DNA from: DASPXY01 sp038227745
Lineage (GTDB): Bacteria; Planctomycetota; Planctomycetia; Gemmatales; Gemmataceae
Reading direction: 5' to 3'
Assembly: GCA_038227745.1 (NCBI GenBank)
Contig: JBBRPS010000419.1
Coordinates: forward strand, 1-9,016
DNA length: 9,016 nucleotides
Shown: positions 1-6,085 of the stretch, piece after piece
How positions within the stretch are numbered: the stretch's first letter is position 1
Layout of the letters: the number at the start of each line of letters is the position of its first letter
Made by a program: the position numbers and the translations under genes
The notes under the pieces: generated by a model
Seen by the model: the letters and a program-made list of their open reading frames with translations, nothing else
What the model was told of the DNA's origin: nothing
Databases searched by the model: none

Positions 1-39
1 CGGGGGGCGAGCGCGTGAAGCTCACGCGCTCGCCCCCCG
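1..39. repeat. Perfect 18-bp-stem hairpin at the left edge
   Basis: Arms 1-18 (cggggggcgagcgcgtga) and 22-39 are exact reverse complements around a 3-nt loop (agc). The stem is almost all G/C and contains gcgagcg (7-13), close to the octamer gcgagcgg found in two other repeats of this window. It lies downstream of the minus-strand BON gene, so it could stop that transcript, but no T-run is visible because the window ends here. It is more likely a dispersed intergenic repeat, possibly one composite unit with the 19-bp repeat at 56-74. Confidence 0.85.
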
Positions 40-55
40 CGCAGCGGGATCTGGC

Positions 56-74
56 TCACCGCTCGCGGCTAAAC
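56..74 (-). repeat. 19-bp repeat, left copy of an inverted pair
   Basis: The sequence tcaccgctcgcggctaaac is the exact reverse complement of 8998-9016, the last 19 bases of the window. Its core, ccgctcgcgg, is imperfectly self-complementary. In both copies the gtttag end points towards the gene block and the ggtga end points outward. No transposase lies between them, so a dispersed intergenic repeat is likelier than the ends of one transposon. Confidence 0.85.
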
Positions 75-139
75 TTTTCACGGCGCGATCGGCACCGGCT
101 CGCGTGCTTGAGGCCCCCTGGGCGTTCCGCCGCGAGGTA

Positions 140-532
140 CTAGCGCTCGGAGATCTGCAGCCGGTCGTTCACCTTCTCGACGCCGGCGGTGGTCTCGGCC
201 AACTCGACGGCCCGGCGGCGCTGGGCGAGGTCGCGGACCTTGCCCTGCAGCTCGACCGTGACGCCGCTGGCTTCCACCTTGATGCCGAGGTCCGCGAGGT
301 CTCTGTCCCACCGCAGCCGCGCCGCGACGCGGCCGGCGATGGCCAGGCCATCGCCGCCGGGGCCGAGGCCTTGCCAGCTCTGGCTCACGCCCGCGCGGGC
401 GTCCGCCGTCAGCGCCTCGGCGCCGGCCGCGAGGCGCCGGCCGACCCTGGCGAGGCGTTCGGTGTCCTGTTTACTGCAGCCCGCGCCCAGCGCCGCCAGG
501 CCGAGCAGCAGCCACTTCCCGAGCTTGCCCAT
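140..532 (-). CDS. BON-domain lipoprotein-like protein
   Basis: A 130-residue protein. Residues 1-20 are a hydrophobic export signal (GKLGKWLLLGLAALGAGC) ending in a Cys at 19. This suggests a lipoprotein, although the -3 residue is Gly, not the usual Leu. Residues 21-60 form a charged Ala/Arg-rich stretch. Residues ~62-128 match a BON domain: alternating 'IAGRVAARLRWDRDL', 'IKVEASGVTVELQGKV', then a helix and 'GVEKVNDRLQI'. BON domains are thought to bind phospholipid or envelope surfaces in OsmY-like and secretin-associated proteins. The partner is unknown here. The start at 532 was chosen because it leads straight into the signal peptide and has GGGGA 11 nt upstream; an in-frame ATG at 550 would add six residues. 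The gene diverges from the creatininase gene. Confidence 0.8.
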   Translation of the reverse strand: MGKLGKWLLLGLAALGAGCSKQDTERLARVGRRLAAGAEALTADARAGVSQSWQGLGPGGDGLAIAGRVAARLRWDRDLADLGIKVEASGVTVELQGKVRDLAQRRRAVELAETTAGVEKVNDRLQISER

Positions 533-566
533 CGCGCGCCGTGTCCCCATTCGGGTTTTTTTGTTG

Positions 567-590
567 ACTCCGCCACCTGCGCGGCGGAGT
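567..590. repeat. 8-bp inverted repeat in the divergent intergenic region
   Basis: Arms actccgcc (567-574) and ggcggagt (583-590) surround an 8-nt loop. The repeat lies between the BON gene and the creatininase gene and overlaps the proposed minus-strand -10 box. It could be an operator or a 5'-UTR hairpin. It is too short to be certain. Confidence 0.45.
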
Positions 591-616
591 ATGCCCATCC
601 GGGTAACGGACATCAA
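588..616 (-). promoter_or_regulatory. Candidate sigma70-type promoter for the BON gene
   Basis: On the minus strand, TTGATG (611-616) is followed after 17 bp by CATACT (588-593). Each box matches 4 of 6 positions of the -35/-10 consensus, and the spacing is optimal. Transcription would start near 581, about 50 bases ahead of the chosen start codon. This is inference from consensus only. Confidence 0.35.
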
Positions 617-635
617 GGCCAAACGAAGGACCCCC

Positions 636-1382
636 ATGCGCTTCCACGACCTGACCTGGCCGCTGCTGCGGCAAGTCCCGCGGGACACCACGATCGTCGT
701 CGCTCCCATCGCCGCGTGCGAGCAGCACAGCCGCCACCTGCCCACCTTCACCGACACCCTCCTGGTCACCGCCGTCGCCGAGGGCGTCGAGCAGCGCCTG
801 CCGGAGCAGATGCTGCTGCTGCCGACCCAGTGGTTCGGCGCCAGCTCGCACCACCTCCGCTTCGGCGCCACCCTGTCGGCGGAAGTGGACACGCACATCG
901 ACATGATTTGCGACCTGCTAAGGCCTCTGCTCGACGACGGTTACAAGCGGCTGCTGGTGCTGAACGGCCACGGCGGCAACATCGACACCATGCAGGTGGC
1001 ACTGCGGCGGCTGCAGGCGCGCTACCCCGACCGGCAGCTCGGCGCCGCCTCGTACTGGGACCTTGCGCAGCAAGAGCTGGCCGCCCTCGCGGAGGGGCCG
1101 CGCAAGGTGATGGGGCACGCCTGCGAGTTCGAGACGTCGATGGTGCTGGCGCTGCGCCCGGAGTTGGTGCGCCGCGACGAGATCAAGGACGACCCGCCGC
1201 CGTCGGAGCCGGCGCTGCGCGGGCTGTACCTGTGCGAGGACATGCGCCAGCGCACCGACCACGGCGCCGTCGGCTACCCCGAACGCGCCGGGGCCGAGAA
1301 GGGGCGGGCGCTGATCCAGGCCGCCATCGAGCGCACCGTCGAGGTCGTCGAGGCGCTGCTGAAGCGGCCGCTGCCGTCGTGA
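636..1382 (+). CDS. Creatininase-family amidohydrolase
   Basis: A 248-residue cytoplasmic protein with no signal peptide, about the usual length for the creatininase (creatinine amidohydrolase) family of metal-dependent amidohydrolases. Family marks are 'APIAACEQHSRHLP' with E29, H31, H34 and D40, the conserved NGHGGN at 110-115 (H112), HACEFETS at 161-168 (E164, E166), and a C-terminal 'GAVGYPERAGAEKG'. These supply the expected metal ligands. The usual EQHGPHLP is EQHSRHLP here, a change beside the metal site. The family includes creatininase, formylaminopyrimidine-type hydrolases and the mycofactocin peptidase MftE, and nothing nearby fixes the substrate, so no gene symbol is given. The start at 636 has GAAGGA about 6 nt upstream. 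It may share control with the divergent BON gene. The following gene has its own promoter. Confidence 0.88.
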   Translation: MRFHDLTWPLLRQVPRDTTIVVAPIAACEQHSRHLPTFTDTLLVTAVAEGVEQRLPEQMLLLPTQWFGASSHHLRFGATLSAEVDTHIDMICDLLRPLLDDGYKRLLVLNGHGGNIDTMQVALRRLQARYPDRQLGAASYWDLAQQELAALAEGPRKVMGHACEFETSMVLALRPELVRRDEIKDDPPPSEPALRGLYLCEDMRQRTDHGAVGYPERAGAEKGRALIQAAIERTVEVVEALLKRPLPS

Positions 1383-1415
1383 GCCGTGGAAGCTGCGCCG
1401 TCCCGGGCGATCTGT

Positions 1416-1443
1416 TTGACTGCGCGGGTCACGCGGGTAGAAT
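1416..1443 (+). promoter_or_regulatory. Sigma70-type promoter for the Gly/Tyr-repeat protein
   Basis: TTGACT (1416-1421) and TAGAAT (1438-1443) are separated by 16 bp, with a GGG just before the -10 box. Each box matches 5 of 6 consensus positions. The start site would be near 1450, leaving a leader of roughly 88 nt before the ATG at 1538. It lies 33 bp beyond the creatininase stop, in an otherwise empty intergenic region, which supports separate transcription of the repeat-protein gene. Confidence 0.6.
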
Positions 1444-1522
1444 GATCTGTAGATGGCATGCCAGCGGAACACGCCGTCGCGGACAGGATGTGAGGGGAGA
1501 GTGGCGTTTCATTAGTCTCTCT

Positions 1523-1530
1523 GAGGAGGG
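1523..1530 (+). promoter_or_regulatory. Strong Shine-Dalgarno that decides the start at 1538
   Basis: GAGGAGGG is a near-perfect Shine-Dalgarno. Its GGAGG core ends 8 nt before the ATG at 1538 but only 2 nt before the in-frame ATG at 1532, so 1538 is the better start. Other genes in the window have weak or no Shine-Dalgarno, so this gene is probably highly translated. Confidence 0.7.
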
Positions 1531-1537
1531 CATGACC

Positions 1538-2449
1538 ATGATTCGGCGAGGTTTGGCAGCGGCGGCTGGCGCGGTACTGGCGCTGGTCGCCGGCACAGGC
1601 GCCGCCAGGGCGGACGACACGGTCCGCCTGAACATGAGCGGCAACGACGACACCCCGGCGCTGAAGCTCGGGTTCGACGGCGAGGCGAGCACGGAACTCG
1701 TCCGGTACGGTGGCGGCTACCGGGGCGGCTATGGCGGCTACCGGGGCGGCTACGGCGGGTTCTACCGGGGCGGCTATGGCGGCTACCGGGGCGGCTACGG
1801 CGGGTTCTACCACGGCGGCTATGGCGGCTACCGGGGCGGCTACGGCGGGTTCTACCACGGCGGCTACGGCGGCTACCGGGGCGGCTACGGCGGGTTCTAC
1901 CACGGCGGCTACGGCGGCTTCTACCGGCCCTACTACGCCGGGTTCTATCGGCCGTACTATGGGGGCGGCTACTTCGGATATTCCGGCTATCCGGGATACG
2001 GATCGTACGGTTACGGCTACCCGAGCTACTCCTACGGTTACGGGTATCCGAGCTACTATGGGTCGTACGGGTATTCCTGCCCGATCAGTGCCACCCCGAG
2101 CGTGATGCTGTCCACTCAGACGGTCATCGGCCCGAGCGGGAGTGCCTACAGCCCGTATGTGCCGCCGATGCCCCCGGCGGACGGGACCGGCACGGGGCCG
2201 TTCCCCTACGACGGCGGCCCGGCCAATCCGATCCCGCTCCCGCTCCCGCGGGAGGTCCAGCCCGCCCCGGCACCGGCGAAGGCCCCGGCCCGCCCGCTGG
2301 CCTCGGCGGGTACACTGTTCGTCTCCGCGCCGCCTCAGCCCGCGGTCGCACCCCGCCGCACTTCGGGTTTCGCTTACCCGGCCTACGGCGAGGACAGCCG
2401 CGGGAGTTCGTTCGGGACGGACCGCACGCGCACGGGGAGCCGGCGCTAG
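1538..2449 (+). CDS. Secreted Gly/Tyr-rich tandem-repeat protein, function unknown
   Basis: A 303-residue protein. Residues 1-25 are a typical Sec signal peptide (RR, hydrophobic Ala/Leu core, 'ARA' before DD at 26). A short lead-in follows (LKLGFDGEASTELVRY), which I recall from hypothetical Gemmata proteins. Residues ~61-127 are built of a 15-residue unit, YRGGYGGFY(R/H)GGYGG, in four full copies plus half a copy. This grades into a Tyr/Gly/Ser/Pro stretch (FYRPYY, GYPSYYGSYGYS) with one Cys. The last ~130 residues are Pro/Ala-rich and end in a basic tail. The make-up suggests a disordered, possibly adhesive or wall-associated structural protein, comparable with Gly/Tyr-rich coat and eggshell proteins in composition only. 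A promoter, a strong Shine-Dalgarno and a terminator make it a single-gene unit. No enzymatic domain is seen. Confidence 0.8.
   Translation: MIRRGLAAAAGAVLALVAGTGAARADDTVRLNMSGNDDTPALKLGFDGEASTELVRYGGGYRGGYGGYRGGYGGFYRGGYGGYRGGYGGFYHGGYGGYRGGYGGFYHGGYGGYRGGYGGFYHGGYGGFYRPYYAGFYRPYYGGGYFGYSGYPGYGSYGYGYPSYSYGYGYPSYYGSYGYSCPISATPSVMLSTQTVIGPSGSAYSPYVPPMPPADGTGTGPFPYDGGPANPIPLPLPREVQPAPAPAKAPARPLASAGTLFVSAPPQPAVAPRRTSGFAYPAYGEDSRGSSFGTDRTRTGSRR
1718..1918 (+). repeat. 45-bp tandem repeat within the Gly/Tyr-rich gene
   Basis: Four consecutive 45-bp copies lie at 1739-1783, 1784-1828, 1829-1873 and 1874-1918, preceded by a 21-bp partial copy at 1718-1738. The copies differ only at a CGG/CAC codon (copy 1 has Arg where the others have His) and at a TAT/TAC wobble base (copies 1-2 versus 3-4). 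Near-identity at silent sites shows recent duplication or homogenisation. The 45-bp period preserves the reading frame, so copy number can change freely. Confidence 0.93.
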
Positions 2450-2479
2450 TCTCGCAGTCTGCCGAGCATGCGTAACACC

Positions 2480-2515
2480 AACGCCGCGTGCCCTCCACGA
2501 GGGGCACGCGGCGTT
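2480..2515. terminator. GC-rich terminator hairpin between convergent genes
   Basis: A 14-bp perfect stem (aacgccgcgtgccc at 2480-2493, reverse complement at 2502-2515) closes an 8-nt loop and is followed on the plus strand by tccttttcc. It sits 30 bp after the stop of the repeat-protein gene and 21 bp from the kinase stop, so it probably ends the plus-strand transcript. The T tract is interrupted and the minus-strand side is less T-rich, so bidirectional action is possible but weaker. Confidence 0.75.
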
Positions 2516-2536
2516 TCCTTTTCCCCGGCCCCGCGC

Positions 2537-4021
2537 TCACCCCACGATCATCCGCACGAGCAGCCAGAGGAGCAGTTCGACGGCGAGCAGACAGCAGGCC
2601 CCCACGCCGGCGAAGATCAGGTCGCGCCGGGTGGGGTGGAGCAGCGCTTCGCCCAAGGGCTTCTCGGTGTGGACGATGGCGACGGGGACGAGGGCGGGCG
2701 CCGCCGGCGCGGTGGGCCTGGCGGCGGGAGCGGGTGGGGCCGACGCGACGACCGGCGGCGCGACGGCAATGGCCACCGCGGCGGCCGGTACTCGCACGTT
2801 CGCTGTCGGAGGAGCCGCGGGGGCTGTGCTCGCGACGGGCGCCCGTGGCGCCGCGGCCGGCTCGCCGTCGGCGGGGTTCGTCTCCACCCAGGCGAGGTAC
2901 GCCTTCAGTTGCGGCCCCGGCTCGGGGGCGGCCGGCGGCTCGGGCAACTGCGGCACCAGGGCCTTGACCGCCTTCGCCGCCTGGGACGCGGTCAGATAAC
3001 GCTGCGCGGGGTCTTTGGCCAGGAAGCTGTCGAGCACCGCCTGGAACGCCTCCGGCACGTCCGGGTTGAGCTGGCGGACCGGCTTCGGCGGCTCGGTCGC
3101 GTGCCGCACCATCTGCCGGACCACGCTCGAGTCGGGGAACGGCGACTGCCCCGTCAGCATCTCGTAAAAGACACAACCCAGACTGTAAATGTCGGCACGG
3201 ATGTCCGCCGCGTGGGCATTGCGGGCCTGCTCGGGGGCCATGTAGTCCGGTGTCCCCAGCAGGGCGCCCTCGTTGGTCAGCTCGCCCACGTCCGCGGCCC
3301 CGGGCGCGCCCTCGTCGAACAGGGCGCGGCCCAGGCCGATGTCGAGGAGCTTCACTCTTTGCGACCGCGTCGTGTCCGGTTGGCCGGCGGCCCGCGGCGG
3401 CACGAGCATCAGGTTGGCGGGCTTGAGGTCGCGGTGGACCAGGCTCTCGTCGTCGAGGTGCTGCAGGCCGCGCAGCGCCTGGAGCAGGACGTGGACCGCC
3501 TCCTGGGGCGGCAGGCGCTGGCGCCGCTGCAGCACGTCCTCGAGCGTCTCGCCGTCGAGGTACTCCATGACGATGTAATTCAGGTCGCCCCGGGTCTTGC
3601 CGACCTGAAAGGTGCGGACGACGTTGGGGTGCCTGAGGCGCTGGGCCAGGCGGGCCTCGCGCTGGAAGCGCGCCAGCAGGTCGGCGTGCTTGGCCCTGGA
3701 CGGCGGCAGCACCTTGACGGCGACGATCTGGCCGAGTTTGTGGACGGCCTTGTAGACGCCGGCCATGCGCCCCTGGCCGATGCGGTCGAGGAGCTTGTAG
3801 TCGCCGACGATCAAGAGGTCGGCGAAGCCGCGGGTGAGCATGCCGAGCTGAAAGTCGGTCACGTAGCCGGCGGCGATCATCCACTTGCTGAACCGCCCGG
3901 CGTCGTCCGCCGCGTCCTTCGCCTCGCCGCGCCAGCGCTGGCGCATGGTGCGGATCGCCTCCGGCTCCAGCAGCCGGTTGCGCGCCAGCTGGTTGCAGAG
4001 GCCTTCGACCGTTTGCTCCAT
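2537..4021 (-). CDS. Membrane-anchored Ser/Thr protein kinase (Hanks type)
   Basis: A 494-residue kinase. Residues 1-70 are a helical N-terminal extension common in planctomycete kinases. The catalytic domain spans ~75-355: glycine loop IGQGRMAGVYKA (81-92), Lys103 in AVKV, Glu122, HRDLKPAN (196-203, catalytic Asp198), metal-binding Asp227 in LLDIGLGR, MAPEQA (261-266) and DIYSLGCVFYEMLTG. All catalytic residues are present, although DFG reads DIG. Residues ~358-460 form a Pro/Ala-rich linker, and ~467-491 are one transmembrane helix, so the kinase domain faces the cytoplasm and the C-terminus is about four residues past the membrane. No extracellular sensor domain is present. The start at 4021 was preferred over an in-frame ATG at 4105, because that ATG lies in a palindrome and its extension is repeat-encoded; a G-rich GGGGGGGTGG sits 8 nt upstream. 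It follows the MoxR cluster after 122 bp, so a functional link is possible but unproven. Confidence 0.93.
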   Translation of the reverse strand: MEQTVEGLCNQLARNRLLEPEAIRTMRQRWRGEAKDAADDAGRFSKWMIAAGYVTDFQLGMLTRGFADLLIVGDYKLLDRIGQGRMAGVYKAVHKLGQIVAVKVLPPSRAKHADLLARFQREARLAQRLRHPNVVRTFQVGKTRGDLNYIVMEYLDGETLEDVLQRRQRLPPQEAVHVLLQALRGLQHLDDESLVHRDLKPANLMLVPPRAAGQPDTTRSQRVKLLDIGLGRALFDEGAPGAADVGELTNEGALLGTPDYMAPEQARNAHAADIRADIYSLGCVFYEMLTGQSPFPDSSVVRQMVRHATEPPKPVRQLNPDVPEAFQAVLDSFLAKDPAQRYLTASQAAKAVKALVPQLPEPPAAPEPGPQLKAYLAWVETNPADGEPAAAPRAPVASTAPAAPPTANVRVPAAAVAIAVAPPVVASAPPAPAARPTAPAAPALVPVAIVHTEKPLGEALLHPTRRDLIFAGVGACCLLAVELLLWLLVRMIVG

Positions 4022-4047
4022 GACCGTTTCCACCCCCCCGCCGCGAG

Positions 4048-4130
4048 CTGTGGGGCAAGATGGTATCTTGCCATGTTTCGGCAAGATGGTATCTTGCCGA
4101 AACATGGCAAGATACCATCTTGCCCCACAG
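4048..4130. repeat. 83-bp perfect palindrome with three 19-bp units
   Basis: The whole segment is a perfect inverted repeat centred on the ggt at 4088-4090. It contains three copies of ggcaagatggtatcttgcc: direct at 4054-4072 and 4080-4098, inverted at 4106-4124. They are separated by atgtttc and gaaacat and flanked by ctgtgg/ccacag. Each unit is itself a hairpin (ggcaagat, loop ggt, atcttgcc). It fills most of the gap between the DUF4129 stop and the kinase start. The RNA could form one 40-bp stem or three small hairpins, so it may act as a terminator, attenuator or processing site. Its AT-rich make-up contrasts with the surroundings and suggests a REP- or MITE-like inserted element. Confidence 0.93.
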
Positions 4131-4143
4131 TCGAAGCCGTTCG

Positions 4144-6003
4144 TCAGCCGTCGATCGCCCCCGCGGACATCGGCCGTTCGACCGCATCCACGAGCACCTG
4201 CCAGAACTGCCGCAGCGCCTCGCGGTCACTGCCGGGCAGACCGTCCGGCGCGTACGCCAGGCTCGCGTACAGGTTGGCCAGCCGCGCCGCGTCGCCCTCC
4301 AGCACAGGGAATTCGCCGCCGACGCGCCCGGCGAACTCCAGCGGCGTCTCGCCCGCCTGCCGCCCCAGGCCGCGCTCCGTCGCCCACGCCTCCAGCGCCT
4401 CGAAGCTGTAGCGCACCAGCGCCTCTTCCGTCAGGACGTCGGCCTGCCCCGTCAGGAACGGGTCGCGGAATGACGCGAACGGCCGTGGCTTCGGCCGCTC
4501 CGCCGCTTTTTCTTCCTGCGCCGCCGCGGCGCCCCCGCCGCCCCACAACCCCTCCCACCAGGCCCGCAGCGTCTCCAGCAGGCGCCGCGCCCAGTCGGTG
4601 AAGTTCGCCAGCCAGCGCAGCCCCGAGCGGAACAGGAGGAACAGCACCACGAGCGCGACGAGGATGCCGACGATCCACTTGAACAGCGTCGCGACCGTCT
4701 CGCTCACCTGCGGCAGCGCGGGCGCTTCCCGCTCCCGACCGGCCTCGCCGCCCTTGCCGTCGGCGCGCTCGTCCTTCTTGTCGTCCTTCTTGTCGTCCTT
4801 CGGGCCGCCCGCGGCCTTGCCCTTGCCCGACTTGTTCCCATCCTGTTTCTGACCCTCCTTGCCCTTGTCGCCCTTGCCGTCGCCCTTCTCGCCCCCGGAC
4901 CCGGACTTGCCCTCCGTGCTGCTGCTGCCGTCCTTGTCCTTCACGCGGCCCTTGCCGTCGCGGCCCTCGCCCTTCGCGTCCTTGCCCTTGCCCTTGCCCT
5001 CGGCCCCCTTGCCCTTGTCGCCGCCCGTGCCGTCGCCCTCCTGTGCGTTCTCCGACGCCTTGCGCTCCGGCGAGCCCACCAGCCCGGTCCACTCCAGGAA
5101 GCCGCGGTACTCCGCCGTCGGCCGCGGTAGGAACGCCCCGACCGTCAGCAGCGCGAAGATCAGCAGGCCGCCGAATATCAGCCAGACGCTCGTGACCGCC
5201 GCGGGCATCTTGAGCTTGCGCTGGCGCAGGTAGCGGCGCAGGCCGAGGAAGCTCGTCGTCAGCAGCAGCCCCAGGCCGCTGCCGACGTAGACCGTCATGA
5301 GGAAGAAGACATAGCGCTGGGCGGCGGCGCCGCGGGCCTTGTCGGCGGAGAGGAGTACCTGCCCCAGGCCGAACAGCGGCAGGGCGGCGAGGGAGAAGTA
5401 CACCACCCAGACACCGGGCGCGTGGGGCCGCCGCGCCTGCTCCGCGCGGTACTTGCGGTAGCGCCCCCACCAGCCCGCCAGGCCCGCCGGCTCCTTCTTG
5501 CGCTTCTTGTCGCGCTCCTTCGCCTCCTCCTGCGGCGGGTCCGCGGGCTGGGCGTTCTGTTCCAGGCCGGCGGCCTCCAGCAGGCCGGCGCCGGAGGCGT
5601 CCACCGCATCGTCGATTAGCGTGCAGTCCCAGGTGAGCTTGTGCGCGCTCCACCAGGTCACGACGATCAGAAAGAGGTTGATGGCCCAGCCGAACTGGGC
5701 GAGGTGCGACCCTGGAGGGTACTCGACGTAGACCAGCAGCGCGACCCAGACGAGCCCACCGAGGATGAAGCCGTACAGGCCGGCACGGTCGGCGATATCG
5801 CCCTGCATCGAGATGCGCGCGATCAGCACGGCGCCGAAGACGAAGAAGAACAGGATCCACTGCAGCCGGCCGGTGTATTGCCCGACGTAGAGGACTTCGA
5901 GCAGGAAGAATACCAGGCTGCCGACCAGCGCCATGATCAGCACGGGGCCGATGGCGATCGCCACGTAGTCGGCCAGCGTCTTCTCGGTCGTCGTCTTGGC
6001 CAT
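4144..6003 (-). CDS. Multi-pass membrane protein with C-terminal DUF4129-like domain
   Basis: A 619-residue protein. Hydrophobic segments at ~12-38, 47-63, 73-93, 103-121, 198-218, 230-252, 270-291 and 441-458 give about eight transmembrane helices. The loop at ~150-195 is highly charged (KERDKKRKKEP). Residues ~318-428 are an extreme low-complexity Lys/Gly/Asp/Glu linker. The C-terminal ~100 residues (RDPFLTGQA, ALVRYSFEALEAWATERGL, 'GETPLEFAGRV', ALRQFWQVL) fit DUF4129, a short helical domain found beside or fused to transglutaminase-like proteins in MoxR/DUF58 clusters. No transglutaminase Cys-His-Asp domain is present. The start at 6003 (MAKTTTEK) immediately precedes the first helix; the Shine-Dalgarno is weak (AGGTG), and upstream in-frame codons run through a repeat. 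It is probably last in the MoxR-DUF58 operon. The DUF4129 call is recognition by eye and is less certain than the neighbouring genes. Confidence 0.75.
   Translation of the reverse strand: MAKTTTEKTLADYVAIAIGPVLIMALVGSLVFFLLEVLYVGQYTGRLQWILFFFVFGAVLIARISMQGDIADRAGLYGFILGGLVWVALLVYVEYPPGSHLAQFGWAINLFLIVVTWWSAHKLTWDCTLIDDAVDASGAGLLEAAGLEQNAQPADPPQEEAKERDKKRKKEPAGLAGWWGRYRKYRAEQARRPHAPGVWVVYFSLAALPLFGLGQVLLSADKARGAAAQRYVFFLMTVYVGSGLGLLLTTSFLGLRRYLRQRKLKMPAAVTSVWLIFGGLLIFALLTVGAFLPRPTAEYRGFLEWTGLVGSPERKASENAQEGDGTGGDKGKGAEGKGKGKDAKGEGRDGKGRVKDKDGSSSTEGKSGSGGEKGDGKGDKGKEGQKQDGNKSGKGKAAGGPKDDKKDDKKDERADGKGGEAGREREAPALPQVSETVATLFKWIVGILVALVVLFLLFRSGLRWLANFTDWARRLLETLRAWWEGLWGGGGAAAAQEEKAAERPKPRPFASFRDPFLTGQADVLTEEALVRYSFEALEAWATERGLGRQAGETPLEFAGRVGGEFPVLEGDAARLANLYASLAYAPDGLPGSDREALRQFWQVLVDAVERPMSAGAIDG
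4720..5052 (-). repeat. Low-complexity Lys/Gly/Asp linker coding region
   Basis: About 110 codons made almost only of Lys, Gly, Asp, Glu and Ser, with short motifs such as GKGKGK, GDGKGDKGKEG and DDKKDDKKD. At the DNA level it is imperfect short-period repetition (gacaagaag and ggcaagggc words). It separates transmembrane helix seven from helix eight and would be a long, flexible, highly charged loop. The reading frame is intact throughout. Confidence 0.85.
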
Positions 6004-6021
6004 GTCTCGCACCTGGACCTG

Positions 6022-6084
6022 GCGAGCGGCCGGGTTTACCCCGGCCGTCTTTCCCCCACGGCGGGGGCAAGCCCCGCCGCTCGC
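6022..6084. repeat. 63-bp structured intergenic repeat with inverted ends
   Basis: The ends gcgagcggc (6022-6030) and gccgctcgc (6076-6084) are exact inverted repeats. Inside are two hairpins: 6027-6034 with 6040-6047 (cggccggg stem) and 6059-6066 with 6072-6079 (cggcgggg stem). It fills the gap between the DUF58 stop, one base away, and the DUF4129 start. From memory, the agcggcggggcttgcccc type of sequence recurs in Gemmata-group genomes, which should be checked. It may tune expression between the two operon genes or be a passenger MITE. Confidence 0.8.
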
Positions 6085-6085
6085 T

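Noticed and set aside
567..590. Intrinsic terminator near the T-run at 555-562
   Set aside because: On the plus strand the T-run precedes the hairpin, and on the minus strand the hairpin lies upstream of the BON gene, so neither orientation gives a terminator after a gene.
564..592. Plus-strand promoter for the creatininase gene (TTGACT at 564-569)
   Set aside because: The -35 box is good, but at 16-18 bp spacing the best -10 is only about 3 of 6 (GAGTAT), so I do not list it as a feature.
104..2449. Very long plus-strand open frame running into the Gly/Tyr-repeat gene
   Set aside because: Only the part from 1538 is coding. Before that the frame runs antisense to the BON gene and out of frame through the creatininase gene. 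Promoter, Shine-Dalgarno and signal peptide all place the start at 1538.
4022..4105. In-frame upstream start (ATG at 4105) for the kinase
   Set aside because: The added 28 residues are encoded by the palindromic repeat and a G-run. The start at 4021 has a G-rich Shine-Dalgarno-like site and begins a normal helical N-terminus.
4048..4130. CRISPR array (three repeats with 7-nt spacers)
   Set aside because: The spacers are 7 nt and complementary to each other, one unit is inverted, and there are no cas genes. It is a nested palindrome.
2124..4229. Minus-strand 701-codon open frame overlapping the kinase
   Set aside because: It is a shadow in another frame of the kinase gene: Arg/Pro/Gly-rich, without domains, and it reads through the palindrome and across both flanking genes.
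2468..4411. Plus-strand 647-codon open frame
   Set aside because: It lies antisense to the kinase and DUF4129 genes. The translation is His/Arg/Gly-rich with no recognisable fold, as expected opposite high-GC genes.
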